Source: Hyphomicrobiales bacterium
GTDB taxonomy: Bacteria; Pseudomonadota; Alphaproteobacteria; Rhizobiales; Rhizobiaceae
DNA length: 64,000 bases
Direction: 5' to 3'
Assembly: GCA_900466605.1 (NCBI GenBank)
Contig: UBMU01000002.1
Location: forward strand, 124,001-188,000
Position numbers and translations under genes: made by a program. The notes beneath the pieces are model-generated. The model did not search any database, was not told where the DNA came from, and saw nothing but the letters and a program-made list of their open reading frames with translations. This document shows, in pieces, positions 49,129 to 58,053 of the stretch (positions are counted from its first letter, which is position 1; the number at the start of each line of letters is the position of its first letter).

Positions 49129-49455
49129 TTTCTGTCCTCCACAGAGCGAATGTGAAATGCGGCGCGCGACCATACTCTCCTCAAAGCATACCCCAGGTCG
49201 CGGTTCGCCTGACGAGAGTGTGCCAGAAAAGCTCCCCCATAAAGAGAGCGGCTTTGGGATTATGACTTTAGTCTAACGCACTTGCGCGGCCGGGCGGCTT
49301 ACGGATTTGCGGTGTGGAGAGATCGGCCTCGCACCTGACTTGCAAACGTCCTTGCGCCTTCGCTTCAGATACTCGAGGTCGCGGTTTTCGTCGGGCAAGA
49401 AAAAAGCCGGATGGCAGAACCATCCGGCTTGGATCGATCGGATTGCATGCTGTGA
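49129..49455 (-). other. MFS gene upstream region and ndvA 3' region
   Basis: 327 bp without a gene. The ndvA terminator is at 49398-49430. The rest is the presumed promoter region of the MFS gene; I see no clear operator or consensus promoter in it. Confidence 0.5.
49398..49430 (-). terminator. Terminator of ndvA
   Basis: On the minus strand AAGCCGGATGG/CCATCCGGCTT forms an 11-bp stem with a 5-nt loop, running into TTTTTTC. It lies 25 bp past the ndvA stop. Confidence 0.9.
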
Positions 49456-51219
49456 TCAGGCAGCCTCTGTCGTATGTGCCTTGCGAACTTCCTCGTCCGT
49501 CAGGATACCGCTCGCACGAAGCAATGCAGCGAAGCGGCCGTTGCTCTGGCTGAGTTCATCGAAGCTGCCTTCTTCGACAACGCGGCCGCTATCCAGGAAC
49601 AGGACCTTGTCTGCTTCACGAACCGTCGAAAGGCGATGCGCGATAATGAAGGTAGTGCGGTTCTGGCGCAGGTTATCGATTGCGGCCTTCACGCGGTTTT
49701 CCGTTTCGACGTCAAGCGCGCTCGTCGCTTCGTCCAGCACCAAGATCGGCGCATCCTTGAGGATGGCACGGGCGATTGCCACACGTTGGCGTTCGCCGCC
49801 CGAGAGCTTGTTGCCGCGCTCGCCGACATGGGTGTCGTACTGATCCTCGCGTGTCTCAATGAAGTCGGCTGCGGCAGCGGCTTCTGCCGCCCGGCGCATA
49901 TCTTCATCCGAAGCACCCTCGCGGCCGAGGCGAATGTTATCGCTGATCGAGCGGTTGAGCAGGCCGGCATCCTGGAACACGGTTGCGATATAGCGGCGAA
50001 GCGACTTGCGGGTGATCTTCGTCGTATCGTGGCCATCGACCAAGATCTGGCCGCTGTCAGGGTCATAGACGCGCTGCAGCAGGTTGATCATCGTGGTCTT
50101 GCCTGAGCCGGTCGGGCCGACGATTGCAACCGTCTGGCCAGCCTTGGCGGTGAAAGACACGTTGTGCAGGCCCTGTGCAGTATTGCCGAAGCGGAACGAC
50201 ACGTTGCGGAATTCGACTTCACCCTTGACGTCGGCGATATCGGCATTGCCGGCCGGCTCTTCGCGTTCGCGCACCGAGTCTTCGAGCGAGTAGAAGTCCT
50301 CGAGCTTCGAGCGGGCCTCGAAGATCTGCGTGGCGAACTGGCGCATCTGGTCAAGGCGAGAAATCAGCAAGTTCGCAAAGCCGATGAAGGCAATGACATC
50401 ACCGATGCGAAGCTCGCCTGACTGAACCATGAGTGTACCGATCACAAGGATGACCATCATGGCGATGGTCGATGCCATGCGGTTCATGGCGCCAGCCAGG
50501 GCCCACCAGTCGAGAACCGGATACTGAGCCTGCAGCAGGCGATCGGCAAACGACTTCAGCGCCCTGGTTTCTGCCTCGATGCGATTGTAGCTATGGAGGA
50601 CCGATACGTTGCTGATCGAGTCGCTGACATGCGAGAAAACCGTGTGGTAGTGGTTTTCAACCGAGGCCTGACCATCCTTGGTGCGGCTCATGACAAGGCG
50701 CCCGATCAGCCAGTAGGCTACGCCGAGCACGACCAGCACGCCTGAAAGGCGCAGATCCATCGACATCGCGGTCGGTATCAGAATGACAATCGCAACGGCG
50801 GTGGCCAAGTGATTGCGCATGAATTCCAGCCAGAGGCCAAACAACGTTTCACACGCACGAAGAAGTGTGTGCAGGGCATTGGAGGTGCCGCGCTGGTGAT
50901 GCCAGGACAGCGGCATCGAAATGATGCGCCCGAATGCTTCCGTTAGCAGCGTGGCGCGGCGTCCGTGCGCCAGCCGGTCGGCCTCACGAGCGACAAGAAC
51001 AAATGCAATGGTGTTGAAGACCGCGAAGCCGGCCCACATGAATAGGATTGGCTTGACTTCGCCCTTGCCCGAGATCGCATCGATGATGCGTCCGAACAAA
51101 ATGGGTTCCGCGATTGTGATCGCGGCAAGCACGATATTCGCGATAACGACCAGGGATACGCGGAGCTTATAGGCGCCAAGATAGCGCAAAGCTCTTGCAT
51201 AGACCTTGAATAACGACAC
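49456..51219 (-). CDS. ndvA: Cyclic beta-1,2-glucan export ATP-binding/permease NdvA (ChvA)
   Basis: 587 aa half-transporter that exports cyclic beta-1,2-glucan to the periplasm, needed for osmoadaptation, root attachment and nodule invasion in rhizobia. Six membrane helices in residues 1-300 with the family-typical MPLSWHHQRGTSNALHTLLRACE, then Walker A GPTGSGKTT, signature LSGGERQRVAIARA, and Walker B ILVLDEATSALD. The C-terminus TDEEVRKAHTTEAA matches S. meliloti NdvA as I recall it. The start is GTG 51219 with AGAGGT upstream; a longer frame from 51261 is rejected. Confidence 0.95.
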   Translation of the reverse strand: MSLFKVYARALRYLGAYKLRVSLVVIANIVLAAITIAEPILFGRIIDAISGKGEVKPILFMWAGFAVFNTIAFVLVAREADRLAHGRRATLLTEAFGRIISMPLSWHHQRGTSNALHTLLRACETLFGLWLEFMRNHLATAVAIVILIPTAMSMDLRLSGVLVVLGVAYWLIGRLVMSRTKDGQASVENHYHTVFSHVSDSISNVSVLHSYNRIEAETRALKSFADRLLQAQYPVLDWWALAGAMNRMASTIAMMVILVIGTLMVQSGELRIGDVIAFIGFANLLISRLDQMRQFATQIFEARSKLEDFYSLEDSVREREEPAGNADIADVKGEVEFRNVSFRFGNTAQGLHNVSFTAKAGQTVAIVGPTGSGKTTMINLLQRVYDPDSGQILVDGHDTTKITRKSLRRYIATVFQDAGLLNRSISDNIRLGREGASDEDMRRAAEAAAAADFIETREDQYDTHVGERGNKLSGGERQRVAIARAILKDAPILVLDEATSALDVETENRVKAAIDNLRQNRTTFIIAHRLSTVREADKVLFLDSGRVVEEGSFDELSQSNGRFAALLRASGILTDEEVRKAHTTEAA

Positions 51220-51546
51220 GGCGATACCTCTTGTGCATCTGCGAAATAGTGGATGCTGCAACGCTACAAAAAGCTACCTGAACCGGCGATTAACGAAGCG
51301 TTCAGACGACTTCCACAACGAAGATTCTTTGTGTCCGTAAGGGGCATGCAAATGCTCTGGTTCTGAAATTTTTTGGGGCGACGCGGAAATTTCGCAATTT
51401 TCACTTGCGTTGAAAGGCCGCGCTGACACACGATGATGCATATTCAGATTAATGTTTTAATTGCATGGAAAGGCGCTCCACCACCGGGGCATGTCCCGCT
51501 GGCCATCACTATTTGATGCGGAGCCTGATTTTGGTAGGGGCACTTA
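51220..51546. other. ndvA-luxR divergent promoter region
   Basis: 327 bp between the ndvA start (minus) and the LuxR-type gene (plus), AT-richer than its surroundings, with runs such as GAAATTTTTTGGGG and TTAATGTTTTAATTG. It must hold both promoters. I do not find a clear lux-box-like palindrome or consensus -35/-10 pair. Confidence 0.45.
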
Positions 51547-52287
51547 GTGAACATTCATTCGTTGATTCAATTACTTGTGGTTCTGGAGGAGTGCCGGAAG
51601 CCTGAGGGCGTTATCGTCGAGCTCGAGCATGTCATTCGCTCCTACGGTTTCCAGTATTACGGTCTGCTGCGGCACCTCAGAACGACAGAGGATCCGGTCA
51701 ACCGTGTGTTTGCCGGCCATTGGCCGGAGAAATGGCTGCAGACCTATCTTTCAAAAAAATACGTTCTGACCGACCCGACGGTTCGTTATCTCGCACATGC
51801 GCAGCGACCGTTTCGTTGGAGGGATAGTCTACTCGCCTTCCGCAGGGATCCGCATCATCGCCGGATGGAGCAGATGATGGCCGACGCGCATAGCCATGGC
51901 CTAAAGGACGGCTACATATTTCCTATACAAGGCCGAAATGGCATTCTCGGCAACATGAGTGTGGGTGGGACACCAGTGGAGCTGTCTCCGGTCGAAATCT
52001 CTCTCTTTGACGCCGTTGCCCGTAAAGCGTTCTGGCGCCTGCTTGATCTGAAGGGGGAGGCGCATGAGCTTGAGGACGTCTCCGCAATCGACACGCGGCT
52101 GACGCGCCGTGAGATGGAAATACTTCAATATCTTGCGGAGGGCATGACGTCGGTTGAGATCGGCAAGCGCCTGAAGATTTCGAACCACACCGTCGACTGG
52201 TACATGAATGGCCTGCAAGACAAGCTGAAGGCAAGAAATAGGCAGCACGCCGTCGCCGTCGCCTTCCGGCATGGGCTCATCACCTAG
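51547..52287 (+). CDS. LuxR-type regulator with N-terminal autoinducer-binding domain
   Basis: 246 aa. The N-terminal half keeps key acyl-homoserine-lactone pocket residues: W63 and Y67 in KWLQTY, D76-P77 in TDPTV, W91 in FRW. The C-terminal GerE HTH is LTRREMEILQYLAEGMTSVEIGKRLKISNHTVDWYM. The start is GTG 51547. No luxI-type synthase is in the window, so it behaves as a LuxR solo here. It lies between divergent ndvA and downstream pyc. Confidence 0.9.
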   Translation: MNIHSLIQLLVVLEECRKPEGVIVELEHVIRSYGFQYYGLLRHLRTTEDPVNRVFAGHWPEKWLQTYLSKKYVLTDPTVRYLAHAQRPFRWRDSLLAFRRDPHHRRMEQMMADAHSHGLKDGYIFPIQGRNGILGNMSVGGTPVELSPVEISLFDAVARKAFWRLLDLKGEAHELEDVSAIDTRLTRREMEILQYLAEGMTSVEIGKRLKISNHTVDWYMNGLQDKLKARNRQHAVAVAFRHGLIT

Positions 52288-52400
52288 TTAGAGAAATTCT
52301 ATTTCCGGCGTTTCTGGAAATTGAACTTTCCGTGACAGCGCGTTAAGACTTCTCTTCGCGGGTGCAGCATTGCCCGTTTCGATGCCGTGAGGAGACTGCA

Positions 52401-55400
52401 TTGCCCATTTCCAAGATACTTGTTGCCAACCGTTCGGAAATTGCCATCCGCGTGTTTCGCGCGGCCAACGAGCTCGGGATAAAAACGGTTGCGATATGGG
52501 CGGAAGAAGACAAACTGGCGCTGCACAGGTTCAAGGCCGACGAAAGCTATCAGGTCGGCCGTGGTCCGCATCTTTCCCGTGACCTGGGGCCGATCGAGAG
52601 CTATCTGTCGATCGACGAGGTGATCCGTGTCGCCAAGCTTTCGGGCGCTGATGCGATCCATCCCGGCTACGGCCTGCTGTCGGAAAGCCCTGAATTCGTC
52701 GACGCCTGCAACAAGGCGGGCATCATCTTCATCGGCCCGACGGGCGATACCATGCGCCAGCTCGGCAACAAGGTCGCAGCGCGCAATCTGGCAATTTCTG
52801 TCGGTGTCCCAGTCGTGCCGGCGACCGAGCCTTTGCCCGATGATATGGCCGAGGTCGCCAAGATGGCCGCAGCGATCGGCTATCCTGTGATGTTGAAGGC
52901 GTCCTGGGGTGGCGGCGGGCGCGGCATGCGCGTCATTCGCTCGGAAGCCGATCTTGCGCGCGAGGTAACGGAAGCCAAGCGCGAGGCCATGGCTGCGTTC
53001 GGCAAGGACGAGGTCTACCTGGAAAAGCTCGTCGAGCGCGCTCGCCACGTCGAAAGCCAGATTCTTGGCGATACGCACGGTAATGTCGTGCATCTCTTCG
53101 AGCGCGACTGCTCGATCCAGCGTCGTAACCAGAAGGTCGTGGAGCGTGCGCCGGCGCCTTACCTGAGCGAGGCGCAGCGCCAGGAACTGGCGGCCTATTC
53201 GCTGAAGATCGCGGGCGCCACCAATTACGTCGGGGCAGGCACTGTCGAGTATCTGATGGATGTCGACACCGGCAAGTTCTACTTCATCGAAGTCAATCCA
53301 CGTATTCAGGTCGAGCACACGGTTACCGAAGTCGTCACCGGCATCGACATCGTCAAGGCGCAGATTCACATTCTCGACGGCTTTGCGATCGGGACGCCTG
53401 AGTCGGGCGTGCCCGAGCAGAAGGATATTCGCCTCAACGGCCATGCCCTGCAGTGCCGCATCACCACTGAGGATCCCGAGCACAATTTCATTCCGGACTA
53501 TGGCCGCATCACCGCTTATCGTTCGGCGTCCGGTTTCGGCATCCGTCTCGATGGCGGCACCTCCTATTCCGGCGCGATCATCACGCGCTACTACGATCCC
53601 CTGCTGGTCAAGGTCACGGCCTGGGCACCAAGCCCGTCGGAGGCGATCGCCCGCATGGACCGCGCGCTGCGCGAGTTCCGTATCCGCGGCGTTGCCACCA
53701 ATCTGACCTTCCTGGAAGCGATCATCACGCATCCGAAGTTCAAAGATAACAGCTACACCACGCGCTTCATCGACTCGACGCCGGAACTCTTCCAGCAGGT
53801 CAAGCGACAGGACCGTGCAACCAAGCTCCTGACCTATCTCGCTGATGTGACGGTCAACGGCCATCCCGAGGCAAAGGATCGGCCGAAGCCGTCGGCTGGT
53901 ATCGCCGAGCCGATCGTGCCCTATACCAACGGCAATGGCATCCCTGACGGTACCAAGCAGTTCCTTGACAAACTCGGTCCGAAGAAGTTCGGCGAATGGA
54001 TGCGCAATGAGAAGCGTGTCCTGATGACCGATACGACGATGCGCGACGGCCATCAGTCGCTGCTTGCGACCCGTATGCGCACCTATGACATCGCCCGCAT
54101 CGCTGGCACCTATGCGCATGCCCTGCCGAATCTCTTGTCGCTGGAATGCTGGGGTGGTGCGACCTTCGACGTGTCGATGCGCTTTCTGACGGAAGATCCG
54201 TGGGAGCGTCTGGCGCTGGTGCGCGAAGCCGCTCCCAACCTGCTGCTGCAGATGTTGCTGCGCGGCGCAAACGGGGTCGGTTACAAGAACTACCCTGACA
54301 ACGTCGTCAAATACTTTGTCCGGCAGGCGGCTGCCGGCGGTATCGATCTCTTCCGCGTCTTTGACTGCCTGAACTGGGTCGAGAACATGCGCGTCTCCAT
54401 GGATGCGGTGGCGGAAGAGAACAAGCTCTGCGAAGCGGCGATCTGCTACACCGGCGATATCCTGAATTCCGCACGCCCGAAGTACGATCTCAAGTACTAT
54501 ACGGACCTCGCCGTTGAGCTCGAAAAGGCCGGTGCACATATAATCGCGCTCAAGGATATGGCCGGGCTCTTGAAGCCGGCTGCTGCCAAGATCCTGTTCA
54601 AGGCGCTGCGTGATGCGACCAGCCTGCCGATCCATTTCCATACGCACGATACGTCGGGCATTGCTGCGGCGACGGTTCTTGCGGCGGTCGATGCTGGTGT
54701 CGATGCCGTCGATGCGGCGATGGATGCGCTGTCCGGCAATACCTCGCAGCCCTGCCTCGGTTCGATCGTCGAGGCGCTGCGCGGCTCAGAGCGCGACCCC
54801 GGCCTCGACCCCGAATGGATCCGCCGCATCTCCTTCTATTGGGAAGCGGTTCGCCATCAGTATGCCGCCTTCGAAAGCGACCTCAAGGGGCCGGCATCGG
54901 AGGTCTACCTGCACGAGATGCCAGGTGGTCAGTTCACCAACCTCAAGGAGCAGGCCCGTTCGCTCGGCCTCGAAACCCGTTGGCACGAGGTGGCGCAGGC
55001 CTATGCCGACGCCAACCAGATGTTCGGTGATATCGTCAAGGTGACGCCGTCTTCGAAGGTCGTAGGCGACATGGCGTTGATGATGGTGTCTCAGGACCTG
55101 ACGGTCGCTGATGTCGTTAGCACCGACAAGGAAGTCTCCTTCCCGGAATCGGTCGTTTCAATGCTGAAGGGCGATCTCGGTCAGCCACCGTCCGGTTGGC
55201 CGGAAGCCCTGCAGAAGAAGGCGCTGAAGGGTGATGCACCCTATACCGTCCGCCCAGGTTCGCTGCTTGCGGACGCCGATCTCGATGCCGAGCGCAAGAC
55301 GATCGAGACCAAGCTGGAGCGCGAGGTCAGCGACTTCGAATTCGCCTCCTATCTGATGTATCCGAAGGTCTTCACCGACTTCGCGCTTGCCTCCGACACC

Positions 55401-55865
55401 TACGGCCCGGTCTCGGTGCTGCCGACGCCGTCCTACTTCTACGGTCTTGGTGACGGCGAGGAACTGTTCGCCGACATCGAGAAGGGCAAGACGCTTGTCA
55501 TCGTCAACCAGGCGATGAGCGGCACGGACAGCCAGGGCATGGTCACGGTGTTCTTTGAGCTGAACGGCCAACCGCGCCGCATCAAGGTTCCGGATCGTGC
55601 GCATGGTGCGACCGGTGCCGCCGCCCGCCGCAAGGCAGAGCCGGGCAATGCCGCCCATGTTGGCGCGCCGATGCCGGGCGTCATTTCCCGCGTCTTCGTT
55701 TCGCCGGGTCAGGCGGTCAATGCCGGCGACGTGCTCGTTTCCATCGAAGCCATGAAGATGGAAACGGCGATCCATGCGGAGAAGGATGGCACGATCGCAG
55801 AAGTACTCGTCAAGGCGGGCGACCAGATCGATGCCAAGGATCTGTTGGTCAGCTACGCCGGCTGA
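52401..55865 (+). CDS. pyc: Pyruvate carboxylase
   Basis: 1154 aa anaplerotic enzyme forming oxaloacetate. Biotin carboxylase domain at 1-460 (KILVANRSEIAIRVFRAANE, KASWGGGGRGMR, EVNPRIQVEHTVTE), carboxyltransferase at about 530-1000 (TDTTMRDGHQSLLATRMRT, FHTHDTSGIAAATVLAA), biotinyl domain at the end with EAMKMET. The start TTG 52401 follows GAGGAG; an upstream in-frame stretch to 52362 lacks one. Very close to R. etli Pyc from memory. A strong terminator follows. Confidence 0.98.
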   Translation: MPISKILVANRSEIAIRVFRAANELGIKTVAIWAEEDKLALHRFKADESYQVGRGPHLSRDLGPIESYLSIDEVIRVAKLSGADAIHPGYGLLSESPEFVDACNKAGIIFIGPTGDTMRQLGNKVAARNLAISVGVPVVPATEPLPDDMAEVAKMAAAIGYPVMLKASWGGGGRGMRVIRSEADLAREVTEAKREAMAAFGKDEVYLEKLVERARHVESQILGDTHGNVVHLFERDCSIQRRNQKVVERAPAPYLSEAQRQELAAYSLKIAGATNYVGAGTVEYLMDVDTGKFYFIEVNPRIQVEHTVTEVVTGIDIVKAQIHILDGFAIGTPESGVPEQKDIRLNGHALQCRITTEDPEHNFIPDYGRITAYRSASGFGIRLDGGTSYSGAIITRYYDPLLVKVTAWAPSPSEAIARMDRALREFRIRGVATNLTFLEAIITHPKFKDNSYTTRFIDSTPELFQQVKRQDRATKLLTYLADVTVNGHPEAKDRPKPSAGIAEPIVPYTNGNGIPDGTKQFLDKLGPKKFGEWMRNEKRVLMTDTTMRDGHQSLLATRMRTYDIARIAGTYAHALPNLLSLECWGGATFDVSMRFLTEDPWERLALVREAAPNLLLQMLLRGANGVGYKNYPDNVVKYFVRQAAAGGIDLFRVFDCLNWVENMRVSMDAVAEENKLCEAAICYTGDILNSARPKYDLKYYTDLAVELEKAGAHIIALKDMAGLLKPAAAKILFKALRDATSLPIHFHTHDTSGIAAATVLAAVDAGVDAVDAAMDALSGNTSQPCLGSIVEALRGSERDPGLDPEWIRRISFYWEAVRHQYAAFESDLKGPASEVYLHEMPGGQFTNLKEQARSLGLETRWHEVAQAYADANQMFGDIVKVTPSSKVVGDMALMMVSQDLTVADVVSTDKEVSFPESVVSMLKGDLGQPPSGWPEALQKKALKGDAPYTVRPGSLLADADLDAERKTIETKLEREVSDFEFASYLMYPKVFTDFALASDTYGPVSVLPTPSYFYGLGDGEELFADIEKGKTLVIVNQAMSGTDSQGMVTVFFELNGQPRRIKVPDRAHGATGAAARRKAEPGNAAHVGAPMPGVISRVFVSPGQAVNAGDVLVSIEAMKMETAIHAEKDGTIAEVLVKAGDQIDAKDLLVSYAG

Positions 55866-55885
55866 AGGACATCGGAATCATAGAA

Positions 55886-55915
55886 AGGGCGGCCTTCGGG
55901 CCGCCCTCTATTTTT
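55886..55915 (+). terminator. Terminator after pyc
   Basis: AGGGCGGCC-TTCG-GGCCGCCCT, a 9-bp perfect stem with a UUCG loop, then CTATTTTT. Confidence 0.9.
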
Positions 55916-55929
55916 GTGAAAGGATCGAT

Positions 55930-56490
55930 ATGATTAAGCTCAAGATTGCCGTCATCATCGGAAGCACGCGTATTGGCCGTTTTGCGGACCACCCCGCCAA
56001 GTGGATTGCCGGGCTTGCCGCAAGCCGCGCCGAATTTGAGGTCGAAGTCCTCGATCTTTTGGATTACCCGATGTCCTTCCTCGGACAGGCCAGCGCGACT
56101 GAAGCTCAGACTGAGACGGCGGAGCTCTGGAAGAAGAAGCTGCGCGAGTTCGACGGTTACATTTTCACGGTGGCCGAGTACAACCATGCCCCTACCGCAG
56201 TCCTCAAGAATGCGATCGACCTTGGTGATTTCATCCATAAGCCGGTCGCTTTCGTCGGCTACGGCGGTGTCGGCGGCGCACGCGCGGTTGAGCATCTGCG
56301 GCTGATCTTCGTTGAAATGAGCGCCGCCTCGGTCAAGACAGGAGTCCACATCTCGTTTCCCGAATATCTTTCTATTCTCAAAGACGGAAAGAGTCTGAAC
56401 GACTACGCGCACCTCGTCGAAGCCGCCAAGAACCAGCTTGACCAGCTTGCCTGGTGGGGCAGAGCGCTGAAGGCGGCACGCGCGGTCTAA
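55930..56490 (+). CDS. NADPH-dependent FMN reductase family protein
   Basis: 186 aa flavodoxin-fold reductase. AVIIGSTRIGRFADHPAKW gives the phosphate-binding loop for FMN, with EYNHAPTAVLKNAIDLGD and FVGYGGVGGARAVEHLR following. It likely reduces FMN or quinones. The ATG 55930 has an AAGGA ribosome site, 15 bp past the pyc terminator. Single-gene unit, convergent with the ABC transporter genes. Confidence 0.9.
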   Translation: MIKLKIAVIIGSTRIGRFADHPAKWIAGLAASRAEFEVEVLDLLDYPMSFLGQASATEAQTETAELWKKKLREFDGYIFTVAEYNHAPTAVLKNAIDLGDFIHKPVAFVGYGGVGGARAVEHLRLIFVEMSAASVKTGVHISFPEYLSILKDGKSLNDYAHLVEAAKNQLDQLAWWGRALKAARAV

Positions 56491-56511
56491 AGCTTTGCCC
56501 GCCGCCCGTGC

Positions 56512-57273
56512 CTAAATGTCGTAGGTATGGGCGGCGTTGATCGTCGAGATGAAGCGCTTGGTGCGCTCGCGCTCAGGCGCAGTGAAGATGTTTCTTGCGC
56601 TTCCCGTCTCGACCACGCTCCCTGCCTCGAGGAAGACCACGTCGTTGGCGATCTTCGAGGCGAGACGCAGGTCGTGCGTGGCCATCACCATCGTCGTGCC
56701 CTCGCTGGCAAGGCGACCGAGAACGTCGACAACTTCGGCGGAAAGTTCGGGATCGAGCGCCGACGTCGGTTCATCACAGAGGAGGACCCGCGGAGACGGT
56801 GCGAGCGCGCGGGCAATTGCAACCCGTTGCTGTTGACCACCTGAGAGCGTCGAGGGCCAGGCATCCGCCTTGTGCGCCATGCCGACCTTCGTCAGCAATT
56901 CCATCGCCCGCTCCCGCGCCTTCGCCTTCGGCCACCTCAGAACGGTGATGAGGCCTTCCATCACGTTCTCAATGGCTGTCTGATGGGGAAAGAGCTGGAA
57001 ATTCTGGAACACCATACCGGTCTGCCGGCGGATCTTCTGGATCGCCTGCCACCCGGTCTTCTGGCCCGGCGCGAAGCTCAGCTTCTCGTCGCCGAGGCGG
57101 ATCATGCCAGCTGTCGGGATCTCGAGTAGGTTGATGCAGCGTAGCAGCGTGCTCTTGCCGCCACCTGACGGGCCGACGAGAGCGGTAACGTTGCCTTCCG
57201 GAATGCGGATGCTGATGTCTTTTAGGATGACGGCGTCGCCGAAGCGCTTTTCGATACGGGACAGCTCGATCAT
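56512..57273 (-). CDS. Amino-acid (cystine-type) ABC transporter ATP-binding protein
   Basis: 253 aa ATPase of the polar amino acid family. Walker A GPSGGGKST (about 35-43), Q-loop VFQNFQLFPHQTAIENV, signature LSGGQQQRVAIARAL, Walker B VLLCDEPTSALDPE, H-loop MATHDLRLA. The start ATG 57273 overlaps the permease stop (ATGA). Substrate inferred from the binding protein in the same operon. Confidence 0.93.
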   Translation of the reverse strand: MIELSRIEKRFGDAVILKDISIRIPEGNVTALVGPSGGGKSTLLRCINLLEIPTAGMIRLGDEKLSFAPGQKTGWQAIQKIRRQTGMVFQNFQLFPHQTAIENVMEGLITVLRWPKAKARERAMELLTKVGMAHKADAWPSTLSGGQQQRVAIARALAPSPRVLLCDEPTSALDPELSAEVVDVLGRLASEGTTMVMATHDLRLASKIANDVVFLEAGSVVETGSARNIFTAPERERTKRFISTINAAHTYDI

Positions 57274-57965
57274 GCGTTTGCCTCCAGCATGCCGCCGTAG
57301 CGCGCGAAGCGACGTTCGAGGCGCACCTGCAGCGCGGATAAGACGGAGCTCAAAGCAAGGTATATCAATGCAGCCTCGATGTAGAGGATCAAGGGCTCGT
57401 AAGTGGTCGCGACGATGCGCTGCGCTGCCTGAAACAGCTCTGGGACGGTAATTGCGGCCGCAAGCGAGGTGTCCTTCACCAGCGAAATGAATGTGTTGGA
57501 GAGTGGCGGCACTGCAACGCGCCCTGCCTGCGGCAGGATCGTTCGGCTCATTGCCTGGCGCCAGCTCATGCCGATCGAATAGGCCGCTTCCCACTGCCCC
57601 TTCGGTACGGACGAGATGACGGCGCGGATGATCTCCGAGCTGTAGGCGCCGATGTTGAGGGTAAAGCCGATCAGCGCTGCCGGAAAGGCATCGAGCAGGA
57701 TGCCGATACTTGGCAGTCCGTAGAAGATCACGAAGAGCTGTACCAGAAGCGGCGTGCCTCTGATAACCCAGACATAGAAACGGGCGATCGCGGTCACCGG
57801 CGCCGGCCCAAAGAGCCGCGCGATCGCGGTGACCAACCCGAGGGCAAGGCCAAATGCGAAGGATAGGAGGGTCAGCGGGATCGTAAAGATCAGGCCAGCC
57901 CAGAGGAGGGGGCCGAGCGAATCCGCCATCAATTGAAGCCAGTTCGGCAAGGCACCACCCCCCAA
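57270..57965 (-). CDS. Amino-acid (cystine-type) ABC transporter permease
   Basis: 231 aa inner-membrane permease with about five helices of the His/Glu/Gln/Arg-type. The motif FYVWVIRGTPLLVQLFVIFYGLP and EAA loop GQWEAAYSIGMSWRQAMSRTILPQAGRVAVPPL are typical. It starts at ATG 57965 or possibly ATG 57929. ATGA overlap with the ATPase; 88 bp after the binding-protein stop, with a hairpin in the gap. Confidence 0.93.
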   Translation of the reverse strand: MGGGALPNWLQLMADSLGPLLWAGLIFTIPLTLLSFAFGLALGLVTAIARLFGPAPVTAIARFYVWVIRGTPLLVQLFVIFYGLPSIGILLDAFPAALIGFTLNIGAYSSEIIRAVISSVPKGQWEAAYSIGMSWRQAMSRTILPQAGRVAVPPLSNTFISLVKDTSLAAAITVPELFQAAQRIVATTYEPLILYIEAALIYLALSSVLSALQVRLERRFARYGGMLEANA

Positions 57966-58023
57966 AGAAAGACGCGTCCAGCGAGGTTCGCTGAACGCTT
58001 TTCAGGCACATATAAAGGATGTG

Positions 58024-58044
58024 GCGGCGGCAGCAAGCCGCCGC
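58024..58044 (-). promoter_or_regulatory. Hairpin between binding-protein and permease genes
   Basis: GCGGCGGC-AGCAA-GCCGCCGC, an 8-bp perfect stem with no T-run. Such hairpins commonly protect the binding-protein message and lower downstream expression. Confidence 0.5.
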
Positions 58045-58053
58045 TGCAGTGAC

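Noticed and set aside
51440..51460. CtrA site (TTAA-N7-TTAA) before the LuxR-type gene
   Set aside because: The two TTAA elements are only 4 bp apart, not 7.
52299..54647. 782-codon minus-strand open frame across pyc
   Set aside because: Exactly antisense to pyruvate carboxylase; long open frames opposite GC-rich genes are expected, and the translation has no domain or membrane pattern.
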